A stretch of 12,839 nucleotides of DNA from Bacillota bacterium. GTDB taxonomy: Bacteria; Bacillota; Clostridia; Oscillospirales; Acutalibacteraceae. This document shows, piece by piece, positions 1-6,434 of this stretch (positions are counted from its first letter, which is position 1; every line of letters begins with the position of its first letter). The stretch is taken from NCBI GenBank assembly GCA_023401495.1, contig JAEXDU010000064.1:1-12839 (forward strand), read 5' to 3'. A program made the translations under genes and the position numbers. A model generated the notes under the pieces. That model made no database searches, was not told where the DNA came from, and saw only the letters and a program-made list of their open reading frames with translations.

Positions 1-1
1 G

Positions 2-1267
2 TATACAATTTATCAGGGACAGAAAAGACAGGTGGGCTTTACACAGATTTCCGGCCCTGAAAAATGGGCGATTGCGGTTTCCCGCCCGATCAGCCAGATC
101 ATGCAGGATCTGTACCGTACCTTGCTGATCAACGTGGGAATTGCGGCGCTGCTTCAGCTGATCACTCTGGTAGCCGCTGCGATGTTTGCGACTCGTTTGG
201 CAAAGCCGATCGAGGAAGCCACCGAGAGAATCGAGCTATTGGCGCAGGGCGATCTGCAGACCGATGTGCCGCAGGTGAAGGGCCGCGATGAAATTGCCCG
301 CCTCTCCAGTGCCTTGGGCCATACCGTGCAGCAGCTTCGACTGTATATTCAGGATATTTCCCACGTGCTGGACGAGGTGTCCCGCAATAATCTGGCCACA
401 GAAAGCGGTGTGGAGTACCGCGGCGATTTCGCCCCGATTCGCGAATCGCTGGCCAGGATTCTGAATTCGCTCAACGAAACCTTCGAGGGAATTTCGCAGG
501 CGGCGTACCAGGTGAACGCCGGCGCCGAAGAGATGGCTCTGGGCGCGCAGAATCTGGCGCAGAATTCCGCGGAGCAGGCCAGCACGGTAGAGTCGCTGAA
601 TACGTCTTTGCAGAATGTTTCTGAGCATGTCAAGAACAATGCTTCTCACGCTACCTCTGTGGAGGGGCTGTCGAATGAAACGATCCGGTTCGTGCAGCAG
701 GGCAACGAGCAGATGACCCAGATGCTGCAGTCCATGCGCGACATCGACCATGCGGCGAACGAGATTCTGAATATCATCAAGGTGATTGACGATATTGCGG
801 CGCAGACGAATATTCTTGCGCTGAACGCGGCCGTAGAGGCGGCGCGCGCAGGCTCAGCCGGCAAGGGCTTTGCCGTGGTAGCGGACGAGGTGCGCAGCCT
901 GGCTTCAAAGAGCGCCCAGGCGACTACCACCACCTCCGACCTGATTCAGAGAGCTATAGATTCCGTGAAAAAAGGAATGGTAATCGCAGATCAGACCGCG
1001 AAATCGCTTGACCAGATTGTAGAAAAGAGCGGTCAGGTCAACGAACTGATCAATCGGATTGCCGAAGCTTCCAACGAGCAGGCCAAGGCGATTACAGAGC
1101 TGGACAACGGCATGATGCAGATTTCTTCCGTTACACAGACGAACTCCGCAACCGCAGAGGAAAGCGCGGCGGCCAGCGAAGAGCTTTCCAGCCAGTCCGA
1201 AATGCTGAAAGAGCTGATGAAGCGCTTCCAGATAAAGAGCGGCACGATCGTAAAAGACGAAGAATAA
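2..1267 (+). CDS. Methyl-accepting chemotaxis protein, C-terminal part (5' end outside window)
   Basis: Membrane chemoreceptor that would pass ligand sensing to CheA/CheW. The frame is open to the left edge (first full codon at 2), so 421 residues are visible and the true start lies outside; the GTG at 32 is only an internal codon. Fragment residues 1-40 look like the end of an extracellular Cache-type sensor. A hydrophobic segment at about 41-64 is the second membrane helix, followed by a HAMP domain (about 65-115, with the AKPIEEA start) and a second HAMP-like linker. The cytoplasmic signalling helix hairpin has the highly conserved tip IDDIAAQTNILALNAAVEAA at about 260-280. Glu/Gln/Ala-rich segments such as AEESAAASEEL near the end are likely methylation sites. 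There is no C-terminal CheR-tethering pentapeptide; the protein ends VKDEE. The family is certain, but the ligand is unknown because the sensor is missing. Confidence 0.96.
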   Translation, partial: YTIYQGQKRQVGFTQISGPEKWAIAVSRPISQIMQDLYRTLLINVGIAALLQLITLVAAAMFATRLAKPIEEATERIELLAQGDLQTDVPQVKGRDEIARLSSALGHTVQQLRLYIQDISHVLDEVSRNNLATESGVEYRGDFAPIRESLARILNSLNETFEGISQAAYQVNAGAEEMALGAQNLAQNSAEQASTVESLNTSLQNVSEHVKNNASHATSVEGLSNETIRFVQQGNEQMTQMLQSMRDIDHAANEILNIIKVIDDIAAQTNILALNAAVEAARAGSAGKGFAVVADEVRSLASKSAQATTTTSDLIQRAIDSVKKGMVIADQTAKSLDQIVEKSGQVNELINRIAEASNEQAKAITELDNGMMQISSVTQTNSATAEESAAASEELSSQSEMLKELMKRFQIKSGTIVKDEE

Positions 1268-1290
1268 ATCAAAACACAAACTCAGATGTT

Positions 1291-1318
1291 CCGGGCGGGG
1301 GAATGATTCCCCGCCCGG
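1291..1318 (+). terminator. GC-rich hairpin after the chemoreceptor gene
   Basis: A 12-bp stem (CCGGGCGGGG... pairing with ...CCCCGCCCGG) with one bulged G and a short ATGA-type loop lies 23 bases after the MCP stop. No T-run follows, so it is a weak match to a classical intrinsic terminator. It may still terminate or protect the 3' end of the mRNA. Confidence 0.5.
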
Positions 1319-1360
1319 ACGTATGATGAGAGCAAGGCGGGGAATTCTATTTTTCGGGTC

Positions 1361-1372
1361 AAAACGCGTTTT
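1361..1372. repeat. 12-bp perfect palindrome upstream of the tRNA promoter
   Basis: AAAACGCGTTTT is a perfect palindrome whose right end lies 24 bases before the -35 box of the tRNA-Lys promoter. It could be a protein binding site, but nothing else in the sequence supports a specific factor. Confidence 0.3.
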
Positions 1373-1396
1373 AAATGAAAAAAATCCCGTTTTGTG

Positions 1397-1425
1397 TTGA
1401 CAAGCCCCGGTTCAATTGCTATAAT
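1397..1425 (+). promoter_or_regulatory. Consensus sigma-A/sigma-70 promoter of tRNA-Lys
   Basis: TTGACA at 1397-1402 and TATAAT at 1420-1425 are separated by exactly 17 bases. Both boxes match the housekeeping consensus perfectly. Transcription would start near 1432, about 15 bases before the mature tRNA 5' end, as expected for a strong stable-RNA promoter. Confidence 0.9.
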
Positions 1426-1446
1426 ATACAAGTTCTCAACTCAGAT

Positions 1447-1522
1447 GAATCATTAGCTCAGCTGGCAGAGCACCTGACTTTTAATCAGGGTGTCCGGGGT
1501 TCGAATCCCCGATGGTTCACCA
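1447..1522 (+). tRNA. tRNA-Lys (anticodon UUU)
   Basis: The 76-base cloverleaf is complete, with the 3' CCA encoded in the DNA. The acceptor stem GAATCAT pairs with ATGGTTC (one G-U pair), and the discriminator base is A. The D arm carries TAGCTCAGCTGGCAGAGC. The anticodon stem CCTGA/TCAGG closes the loop CTTTTAA, giving anticodon TTT (Lys). The T arm is CGGGG-TTCGAAT-CCCCG. It has its own promoter and terminator, so it appears to be transcribed alone. Confidence 0.97.
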
Positions 1523-1566
1523 ATAAGAAAAGCTCCCTTAAAAAAGGGAGCTTTTCTTATTGGTGA
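1517..1566 (+). terminator. Long terminator hairpin overlapping the tRNA 3' end
   Basis: A perfect 23-bp stem with an AAAA loop (1540-1543): arm 1517-1539 pairs with 1544-1566. The AGCTCCCTT/AAGGGAGCT core followed by TTTTCTTATT is a classical terminator. The stem also extends back through the last six bases of the tRNA, so the CCA end is mirrored as TGG at 1561-1563. Confidence 0.85.
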
Positions 1567-1792
1567 TTGCCGCATCATCTGAACTGGTTTTGCTCACGAT
1601 CAACGGAACAAAGCCAGTTGCGGAATGCTTACAGGAAAAAGCCCTGTCAATGACAATTCCGTGACAGATAACAAATGGGCAAAATCGATAAACTTGCCGT
1701 CTGCCTGCTCACCAGCACGGGCAATGTGAAAATAGCGTGAGTTTAAAATAAGCCTCGCTCTAGGCAAGTGTGTCGCTTCTTACAATAAAAAC
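1567..1792. other. Unassigned stretch, possible decayed coding sequence
   Basis: No convincing gene is present. On the minus strand a 59-codon frame is open at 1779-1600. It contains FHIARAGEQADGKFIDFAHL, which looks coding-like, but it has no ATG and no clear ribosome binding site. On the plus strand a short frame at 1625-1729 starts MLTGKSPVNDNS. Neither is recognised. Either could be a remnant of a lost gene next to the tRNA, or chance. Confidence 0.25.
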
Positions 1793-1830
1793 AAAAGCCC
1801 AGACTTCCATGTATGAAAACCTGAGCTTTT
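1793..1830 (-). terminator. Terminator of the lipoprotein gene
   Basis: Read on the minus strand, AAAAGCTCAG pairs with CTGGGCTTTT (10 bp, one G-T pair) around an 18-base loop, and GTTTTTATT follows. It lies about 46 bases after the stop of the lipoprotein gene, as expected for an intrinsic terminator. Confidence 0.7.
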
Positions 1831-1876
1831 ATAAATAAACCTTAAGTTGCAATAAACACCTATTTTTTTATAAAGC

Positions 1877-2356
1877 TTAATGTGCCTCCCAACTGCCGTG
1901 TGAAAATTTGAGTTTGATTGTTATTTTGGGACTTTCCGCGCCAACCACCTTTAGTTTATATAATCCTTCTACTGCTGTGATATTATTATCTGAAATGGTG
2001 TTGCCATCTCCACGGCTGTTTGCGGCGGCTATTTTCACAACTGTTTGGTCAGGCTGTACAAGCACAAGTTTGCCTTTCCCTTTGTATACATAAAGGTCGT
2101 AAGTAAAAGCAATGGATTCTCCCTCTTTTGCATGATATTGCCAAATGGTTTTTGCGCCACTGAAGGCATCTGCGGTGTATTGGTAAGATCCATCGTCTAA
2201 TTTGGAATCTTCTTCTTTTTGAGCTTCAAATTGATCCTGCATTGCAATTTTTTCATCTGAGTCATAAATATCGTCGTATGGCTTTTTCGAGTCGCATCCA
2301 ACACAGAAAACAGTCATACATAGTACCAGTAAGATAATGGCAACTCTTTTTTTCAT
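1877..2356 (-). CDS. Putative lipoprotein with a C-terminal beta-rich domain, unrecognised
   Basis: 159 residues. The N-terminus MKKRVAIILLVLCMTVFCVGC has a basic start, a hydrophobic core and a lipobox-like CVGC, so Cys21 is the likely lipidated residue; Cys rather than Leu at -3 is slightly atypical. Residues 22-55 are charged and probably a flexible tether. Residues 60-155 alternate hydrophobic and polar residues (FTYDLYVYKGKGKLVLV, YKLKVVGAESPKITIKLKF), consistent with a small beta-sandwich on the outer face of the membrane. The start is supported by AGGAG eight bases upstream. It lies 61 bases after the secreted-protein gene on the same strand and ends before a terminator. No catalytic motif is visible and I do not recognise a family. 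Its role, perhaps binding or envelope-related, is unknown. Confidence 0.8.
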   Translation of the reverse strand: MKKRVAIILLVLCMTVFCVGCDSKKPYDDIYDSDEKIAMQDQFEAQKEEDSKLDDGSYQYTADAFSGAKTIWQYHAKEGESIAFTYDLYVYKGKGKLVLVQPDQTVVKIAAANSRGDGNTISDNNITAVEGLYKLKVVGAESPKITIKLKFSHGSWEAH

Positions 2357-2380
2357 CGAAATTACTCCTAATTATTCCAT

Positions 2381-2410
2381 ATGATAACAGACGGAAATGG
2401 ATTCTATCAA
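2381..2410 (-). promoter_or_regulatory. Candidate promoter for the lipoprotein gene
   Basis: On the minus strand TTGATA (2410-2405) and TATCAT (2386-2381) are separated by 18 bases, each differing from consensus at one position. The -10 box lies 24 bases before the ATG. The lipoprotein may therefore have its own promoter in addition to read-through from the gene upstream. Confidence 0.4.
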
Positions 2411-2417
2411 TACTCTA

Positions 2418-3326
2418 TTATGGAAATCTGACGTATTTGTCATCCATAATATCTGTTCCACTGCTAAATGAAATTCCTATTCCAACACTACCGCCGCCAA
2501 TGCTGATAGAAGGAACTATTCCAAAATAGTTATGTGAATAAGCGCTTACCATTTCCATATAAGTCCCTTTATTTAAATTATCTACCACAACAGTCGCTTT
2601 ACCACTGCTTATCGAGCGAAGGGCGCCAGGAGCATAGCTTTGGTCGAAATCAAATCGGCATCCTTGAACTATCCCCTTTGCTTTATATGTTTTTGAACCC
2701 TTAGAGCTACCGTTTAGGTCTTTGTAGGATACAGTCATCGTCGTTCGGTTTAAGTTAACGGCAAATCCATTACTCCATCCAAAACCCAAAGTATCTGTTT
2801 GTGCATTTAATGGAGCAGATTGCCATGCCCAATTGCAGGTGGCGACGGCAGTACCAGAACTAAAGCTGTTTTTCGTTAAACTCATAGTAAAGTTTGCGCT
2901 TGCTTTAAGAGCAATCGAATCAGAAATATTTTCTGGAGATTTTCCTTCTGCTGATTTTATTGCTTCGATTTGTGACGTATTAAAATTCATATTTTTCAAT
3001 TCAGAAACAGATTTTTTAGACAATTCAGATATGGTCTTCTTGATTTGGTAAGGTTTTTGTTTGTCTTTGTTTGATGGGGTCAGTCCATTTAATTGAAAAT
3101 TCTGATCCGGTTGTTTTGACTGTGCTACTGCTGCTTCATATTCATTTATCACAACAGCATTTCCAGTTTCAATAATTTCATCAAAGGATAGAGTTGGAGA
3201 AGCTGAAAGATTACTTGTTCCATCATTATCAACACGATAGGATTGAGCAAAAATTGTGCTAGAGGCAGAACAAAATAACACTGCAATCATCAAGGACAAA
3301 CATCTTTTAAACTTTGCTTTTTTCAA
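2418..3326 (-). CDS. Secreted protein of unknown function, about 300 residues
   Basis: It has an N-terminal signal peptide (KKAKFKRCLSLMIAVLFCSASS then TIFAQ, likely cleaved after Ala-Gln or nearby) and is exported without a lipobox. The open frame has an ATG at 3341. However, the best ribosome binding site, GGAG (3339-3336), lies inside that ATG start and sits nine bases before a TTG at 3326, which I prefer. The mature N-terminal part is polar and helical (ELSKKSVSELKNMNFNTSQIEAI). The C-terminal part, about 150 residues, is rich in Gly, Ser, Asn and aromatics with beta alternation, including GFGWSNGFAVNLNRTTMTVSY and the glycine-rich GIVPSISIGGGSVGIGISF. Two Cys lie in that domain. A TATAAT-like -10 lies at 3381-3376 with no good -35. 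The gene is AT-rich compared with the neighbouring operon. No family is recognised; it could be a surface, toxin-like or adhesion factor, but this is not supported. Confidence 0.75.
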   Translation of the reverse strand: MKKAKFKRCLSLMIAVLFCSASSTIFAQSYRVDNDGTSNLSASPTLSFDEIIETGNAVVINEYEAAVAQSKQPDQNFQLNGLTPSNKDKQKPYQIKKTISELSKKSVSELKNMNFNTSQIEAIKSAEGKSPENISDSIALKASANFTMSLTKNSFSSGTAVATCNWAWQSAPLNAQTDTLGFGWSNGFAVNLNRTTMTVSYKDLNGSSKGSKTYKAKGIVQGCRFDFDQSYAPGALRSISSGKATVVVDNLNKGTYMEMVSAYSHNYFGIVPSISIGGGSVGIGISFSSGTDIMDDKYVRFP

Positions 3327-3372
3327 AAATAAACGCTCCATTCTTTTTTAATTTAGAAGTAAATTTTTCCTT

Positions 3373-3706
3373 CTAATTATAGAACGTTTTAAGTAGGTGT
3401 TTTGTTACATACTTTATTATAATAAATATATATAAATAAATATTATTATCCGACTCATTGATTGCTTCCAAAATATCAATCGAACCGTTTGTTTGTTTCA
3501 CATCTCGAATTGCCTTAACTCGCAGCTTGTCATAATCGTTTTTTGGAAATCTGGAAAACAGATGCAACCATGCGTGTCAGCATATCCATTTCAACAGCGT
3601 TGCGGAAGCTGCTCTTTAAAAACCGTGGGATTAGCGTTCCGATGAGTCCCTCCATCTTGCCGCCAAACATACCGCACAGATAGTCCCGAAAGTACGGGAC
3701 GCTATA
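3373..3706 (-). pseudogene. Frameshifted remnant of an unidentified gene
   Basis: Two adjoining minus-strand frames read like one protein. The first (3706-3530) encodes 58 residues including YFRDYLCGMFGGKMEGLIG and SSFRNAVEMDMLTRMVASVF, and stops at TGA 3532-3530. The second frame continues from the A-run as KNDYDKLRVKAIRDVKQTNG and SIDILEAINESD. The junction is a run of six A (3544-3539); removing one A joins ...FQIS-K-NDYDKL... into one frame. There is no start codon with a ribosome binding site at the upstream end (TAA at 3709-3707), and the downstream end dissolves into very AT-rich sequence after about 3440. This fits an eroded gene, perhaps from a mobile element, but I do not recognise the family. 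Confidence 0.5.
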
Positions 3707-3718
3707 TTACATACAACA

Positions 3719-3765
3719 AGAGAAAAGATGGGTCGCCCGATCGTTGGGCATCCCATCTTTTCTCT
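3719..3765 (-). terminator. Terminator of the sugar-utilisation operon
   Basis: AGAGAAAAGATGGG (3719-3732) pairs perfectly with CCCATCTTTTCTCT (3752-3765), 14 bp, and an inner GCCC/GGGC pairing extends the hairpin. It lies about 60 bases downstream of the transketolase C-subunit stop. T-rich sequence follows on the minus strand. The A-rich and T-rich flanks would also let it work in the other direction. Confidence 0.85.
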
Positions 3766-3825
3766 GTTTCGTCTAATGATCCAACATCTAATGATAAAAC
3801 ATTTGATGTTTAGGTTTCTGCTGGT

Positions 3826-4758
3826 TCACAGCAACTCTTTTACTTTGCGAATGGTTTCTTCTACCGTCATGCCATAGTATTCCATCAAAGCCGCCGGATC
3901 GCCCGACTGGCCAAAGCAATCGTCCATTCCGATATAACGCATCGGAACCGGGTACCGCTCGGAAAGCGCGTGGGCCACCGCTGAACCGAGCCCGCCCACG
4001 ATGATTCCTTCCTCCAGCACGACGACACGCCGTGTCTTTCTGGCGGACTCCACAATCAAAGCTTTATCAAGGGGTTTGATCGTCGCAATGTTGATGACTT
4101 CCGCCTGAATTCCTTCCGCCAGCAGTTTTTCCGCCGCCTGATTGGCAACGTCCAGCAGGCTTCCCGTGGCGACCAGGGTCACGTCCTTGCCTTCCCTTAC
4201 TTTGATACCCTTTCCGATTTGAAAGCAATAGGTATCCGGGTCAAACACCACCGGAACCGGATTGCGCCCCAGACGGATATACACCGGGCCGTCATAGTCG
4301 ATCATTGCCTTGACGGCGGCCCGCATTTCCACTGCGTCACCGGGATTCAGAACCACCATATTCGGCACGGTTGACATTACGGCTAAATCCTCCACCGCCT
4401 GGTGGGTCGCGCCGTCCTTGCCTACTGAAATTCCGCCGTGGCTTCCGCAGATTTTTACGTTCAAATGAGGATATGCCACGGAATTGCGAATTTGCTCAAA
4501 CGCGCGGCCTGCCGCAAATACTGCGAACGTGCAGGCGAACGGAATTTTCCCCGTGGTCGCCAGTCCTGCGGCGGTTCCAACCAGATCACATTCCGCAATC
4601 CCCATATCAAAAAAGCGGTCGGGATACGCGTCCTTAAATTTGCAGCTCATGGTGGCTTTTGCCAGGTCGGCGTCCAGCACCACAACCTTTTCATTGTTCT
4701 CTGCGAATTCTATGATAGCCTGTCCAAAAGCGTCTCTTGTCGCGATCAGCTCACTCAT
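3826..4758 (-). CDS. Transketolase, C-terminal (pyrimidine-binding) subunit
   Basis: 310 residues. Half of a split, thiamine-diphosphate-dependent transketolase, which moves two-carbon ketol units between ketose and aldose phosphates in the cytoplasm. Residues 1-165 form the Pyr domain: FFDMGIAECDLVGTAAGLA holds the catalytic Glu56 that activates the cofactor (families often have GIAEQN here; this one has GIAECD), followed by FAVFAAGRAFEQIRNSVAY and GSHGGISVGKDGATHQAVED. Residues 185-310 form the C-terminal transketolase domain (VTLVATGSLLDVANQAAEKL; VVVLEEGIIVGGLGSAVAHAL). The ATG is three bases after the stop of the N subunit, so the two are translationally coupled and surely form a heteromeric enzyme. 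It is the last gene of the operon. A 1-deoxyxylulose-5-phosphate synthase half is less likely given the length and the split. Confidence 0.95.
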   Translation of the reverse strand: MSELIATRDAFGQAIIEFAENNEKVVVLDADLAKATMSCKFKDAYPDRFFDMGIAECDLVGTAAGLATTGKIPFACTFAVFAAGRAFEQIRNSVAYPHLNVKICGSHGGISVGKDGATHQAVEDLAVMSTVPNMVVLNPGDAVEMRAAVKAMIDYDGPVYIRLGRNPVPVVFDPDTYCFQIGKGIKVREGKDVTLVATGSLLDVANQAAEKLLAEGIQAEVINIATIKPLDKALIVESARKTRRVVVLEEGIIVGGLGSAVAHALSERYPVPMRYIGMDDCFGQSGDPAALMEYYGMTVEETIRKVKELL

Positions 4759-4761
4759 CCG

Positions 4762-5577
4762 TTATTCCCCCAGTTCTTTCAGTGCTTGAGCCACCTGGTC
4801 GGCAGATGGTGCACTGCCATGCCACCCAACCTGATTTTCCATGAACGATACGCCCTTGCCCTTTACTGTATTCATGACGATCATCGTGGGAATTCCTTTG
4901 GTTTCTTTCGCAGAATCGATTGCCTGCAGAATTTCCTCTATAGTATGGCCGTCAATCGTCAGCACGTTCCAGCCAAAGGCTTCAAAACGCCCTGCCACAT
5001 TCACATTTCCCATAATTTCCTCGATGGTGCCGTCAATCTGAAGATGATTGTAATCCACAAAGGCGATCACGTGATCTAAACGGTAGTGGACGGTGCTCAT
5101 AGCGGCCTCCCACACTTGTCCTTCTTCGGTTTCTCCATCTCCCATCAGGCAGTAGACGTAATAGTCTTTCCCGTCCAGCCGGGCGCCCAAAGCGATGCCG
5201 TTGGCGACCGACAGGCCCTGACCGAGGGAACCGGTAGAAACATCCACGCCGGGGGTTTTTCCCGAATAGGGATGCCCTTGCAGAATGGAACCCAGCTCCC
5301 GCAGGTGATCCAGCTCTTCCATTGGGTAATAGCCCTTCATGGCCAGCGCGGCATACAGCGCTGGGCAGGCATGCCCTTTGGATAACACAAACCGATCGCG
5401 ATCCTCCCATAAGGGCTCTTCCGGCTTAATATTCATCACGTCAAAATATAACGCTGCCATCAGGTCCGCACAGGACAGGGAACCGCCCGGATGCCCGGAG
5501 CCCGCTTTTCCGATGGAGCGGATAATCAGCCTGCGGATTTGCTTTGCCTGCTGCTTCAAATACTCGATATTGCGCAT
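4762..5577 (-). CDS. Transketolase, N-terminal (diphosphate-binding) subunit
   Basis: 271 residues from ATG 5577; a GTG one codon earlier is possible, but AGGAG is better spaced (8 bases) for the ATG. It binds the diphosphate and Mg2+ of thiamine diphosphate and pairs with the downstream C subunit. Visible motifs are SGHPGGSLSCADLMAALYF (His29 region), VLSKGHACPALYAAL, GSLGQGLSVANGIALGARL, and the cofactor motif MGDGETEEGQVWEAA (GDG 146-148) ending with the metal-ligand Asn177 in FVDYNHLQIDG. The length fits the first half of a classical transketolase of about 650 residues. It lies 18 bases after the transaldolase stop. Together with transaldolase this would form a non-oxidative pentose-phosphate module within a sugar-import operon. 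Substrate specificity cannot be read from the sequence. Confidence 0.95.
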   Translation of the reverse strand: MRNIEYLKQQAKQIRRLIIRSIGKAGSGHPGGSLSCADLMAALYFDVMNIKPEEPLWEDRDRFVLSKGHACPALYAALAMKGYYPMEELDHLRELGSILQGHPYSGKTPGVDVSTGSLGQGLSVANGIALGARLDGKDYYVYCLMGDGETEEGQVWEAAMSTVHYRLDHVIAFVDYNHLQIDGTIEEIMGNVNVAGRFEAFGWNVLTIDGHTIEEILQAIDSAKETKGIPTMIVMNTVKGKGVSFMENQVGWHGSAPSADQVAQALKELGE

Positions 5578-5595
5578 CACTGTTACTCCTTTTGC

Positions 5596-6255
5596 TTACA
5601 GAATCTTCTTGTCGCCCATCGCTTTTTTCCAGTCGGACATAAAGCCCTCCAGACTGACGTCGGTCATGGGGTGCCAGAACATTTTCTTCATGCATTCGTA
5701 GGGAATCGTGGCAATATCCGAGCCCGCTTTCGCCGCACCCACCACATAGGTAGGGGTTCTCATGCTGGCGGCGATGATCTGGGTTTTGATATGGTAGATC
5801 CGGTAAATTTCCGCAATATCCGCCAGCATTTTCAGGCCGTCCATCAAAACATCGTCAGAGCGTCCCACGAAGGGGCTGACGTAAGTAGCGCCCGCTTTCG
5901 CCACAATCAGGGCCTGTGCGGCGTCGTACACGGTGGTCACGTTGGTTTTGATCCCCATTTTGGACAGCCGGGACACAGCGGTAATGCCCTCCTGCGTCAT
6001 CGGGATTTTCACTACCATGTTCTCATGCCATCCGGCGATTTCCTGTGCTTCCCGTACCATGCCGTCCGCATCCGTGGCCAGAACCTCTCCGTTGACCGGA
6101 CCATCCACCATGCCGCAGATTTTCAGCAGGGTTTCTTTTAAATCCTTGCCTTCCCGCGCAATAATGGAAGGATTGGTTGTTACCCCATCTACGATGCCGG
6201 TCCGTACCATTTCATCAATTTCAGCCAGATTGGCGGTATCAATAAAGAATTTCAT
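5596..6255 (-). CDS. Small transaldolase (MipB/TalC-type)
   Basis: 219 residues, a single TIM barrel of the compact transaldolase / fructose-6-phosphate aldolase family, cytoplasmic, moving a dihydroxyacetone unit between sugar phosphates. Visible signatures are MKFFIDTANLAEIDEM (Asp6), VDGVTTNPSIIA, and VVKIPMTQEG with Schiff-base Lys83. ATYVSPFVGR has Phe129 and Arg132, and TQIIAASMR and the DWKKA C-terminal helix follow. Glu57 and Phe129 are the residues expected of true transaldolases; E. coli fructose-6-phosphate aldolase has Gln and Tyr at these positions. The frame is open 60 codons further up to an ATG at 6435, but that extension has no family-like sequence. The homologous start at 6255 has AGGAG ten bases upstream, so I use it. 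It lies directly upstream of the split transketolase. Confidence 0.94.
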   Translation of the reverse strand: MKFFIDTANLAEIDEMVRTGIVDGVTTNPSIIAREGKDLKETLLKICGMVDGPVNGEVLATDADGMVREAQEIAGWHENMVVKIPMTQEGITAVSRLSKMGIKTNVTTVYDAAQALIVAKAGATYVSPFVGRSDDVLMDGLKMLADIAEIYRIYHIKTQIIAASMRTPTYVVGAAKAGSDIATIPYECMKKMFWHPMTDVSLEGFMSDWKKAMGDKKIL

Positions 6256-6434
6256 AATGCTATTTCTCCTTTTCCTGTCAGCTTTCCGGTTTTTCATCGG
6301 GAAAATGGGCAAAAGGTCTCCACTCTTTTCCGCCGCACATCCGGCATACCCGGGAACGCGTTCCAAGGCTGCATCGGGTAAGCTTTTCTTGCAACAGAAA
6401 AAAGCTGCTGTTTTTTGTCCATTTTCTTTTTTCA
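6256..6434 (-). promoter_or_regulatory. 179-base gap with hairpins between epimerase and transaldolase genes
   Basis: This is the longest gap inside the operon. It contains the perfect palindrome GGAACGCGTTCC (6353-6364) and a second hairpin, AGCTTTT (6381-6387) with AAAAGCT (6400-6406). Neither is followed by a clear T-run. The gap stays open in the transaldolase frame but does not read like protein. It may hold an mRNA processing site, a binding site, or an internal control element. Confidence 0.35.

Noticed and set aside
1375..1566. A 63-codon open frame running through the tRNA-Lys gene and its terminator
   Set aside because: It overlaps the promoter, the whole tRNA and the hairpin, and has no ribosome binding site; it is a chance frame.
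3373..3567. An independent 64-residue gene
   Set aside because: Its ATG has no ribosome binding site. The coding-like part fits the adjoining frame after a one-base shift, and its tail is very AT-rich, so a decayed gene explains it better.
1500..3825. A direct repeat of the tRNA-Lys 3' end that would mark an integrated element
   Set aside because: I looked through the accessory patch for a second copy of the T-arm and acceptor sequence and saw none, so no attachment-site pair is claimed.
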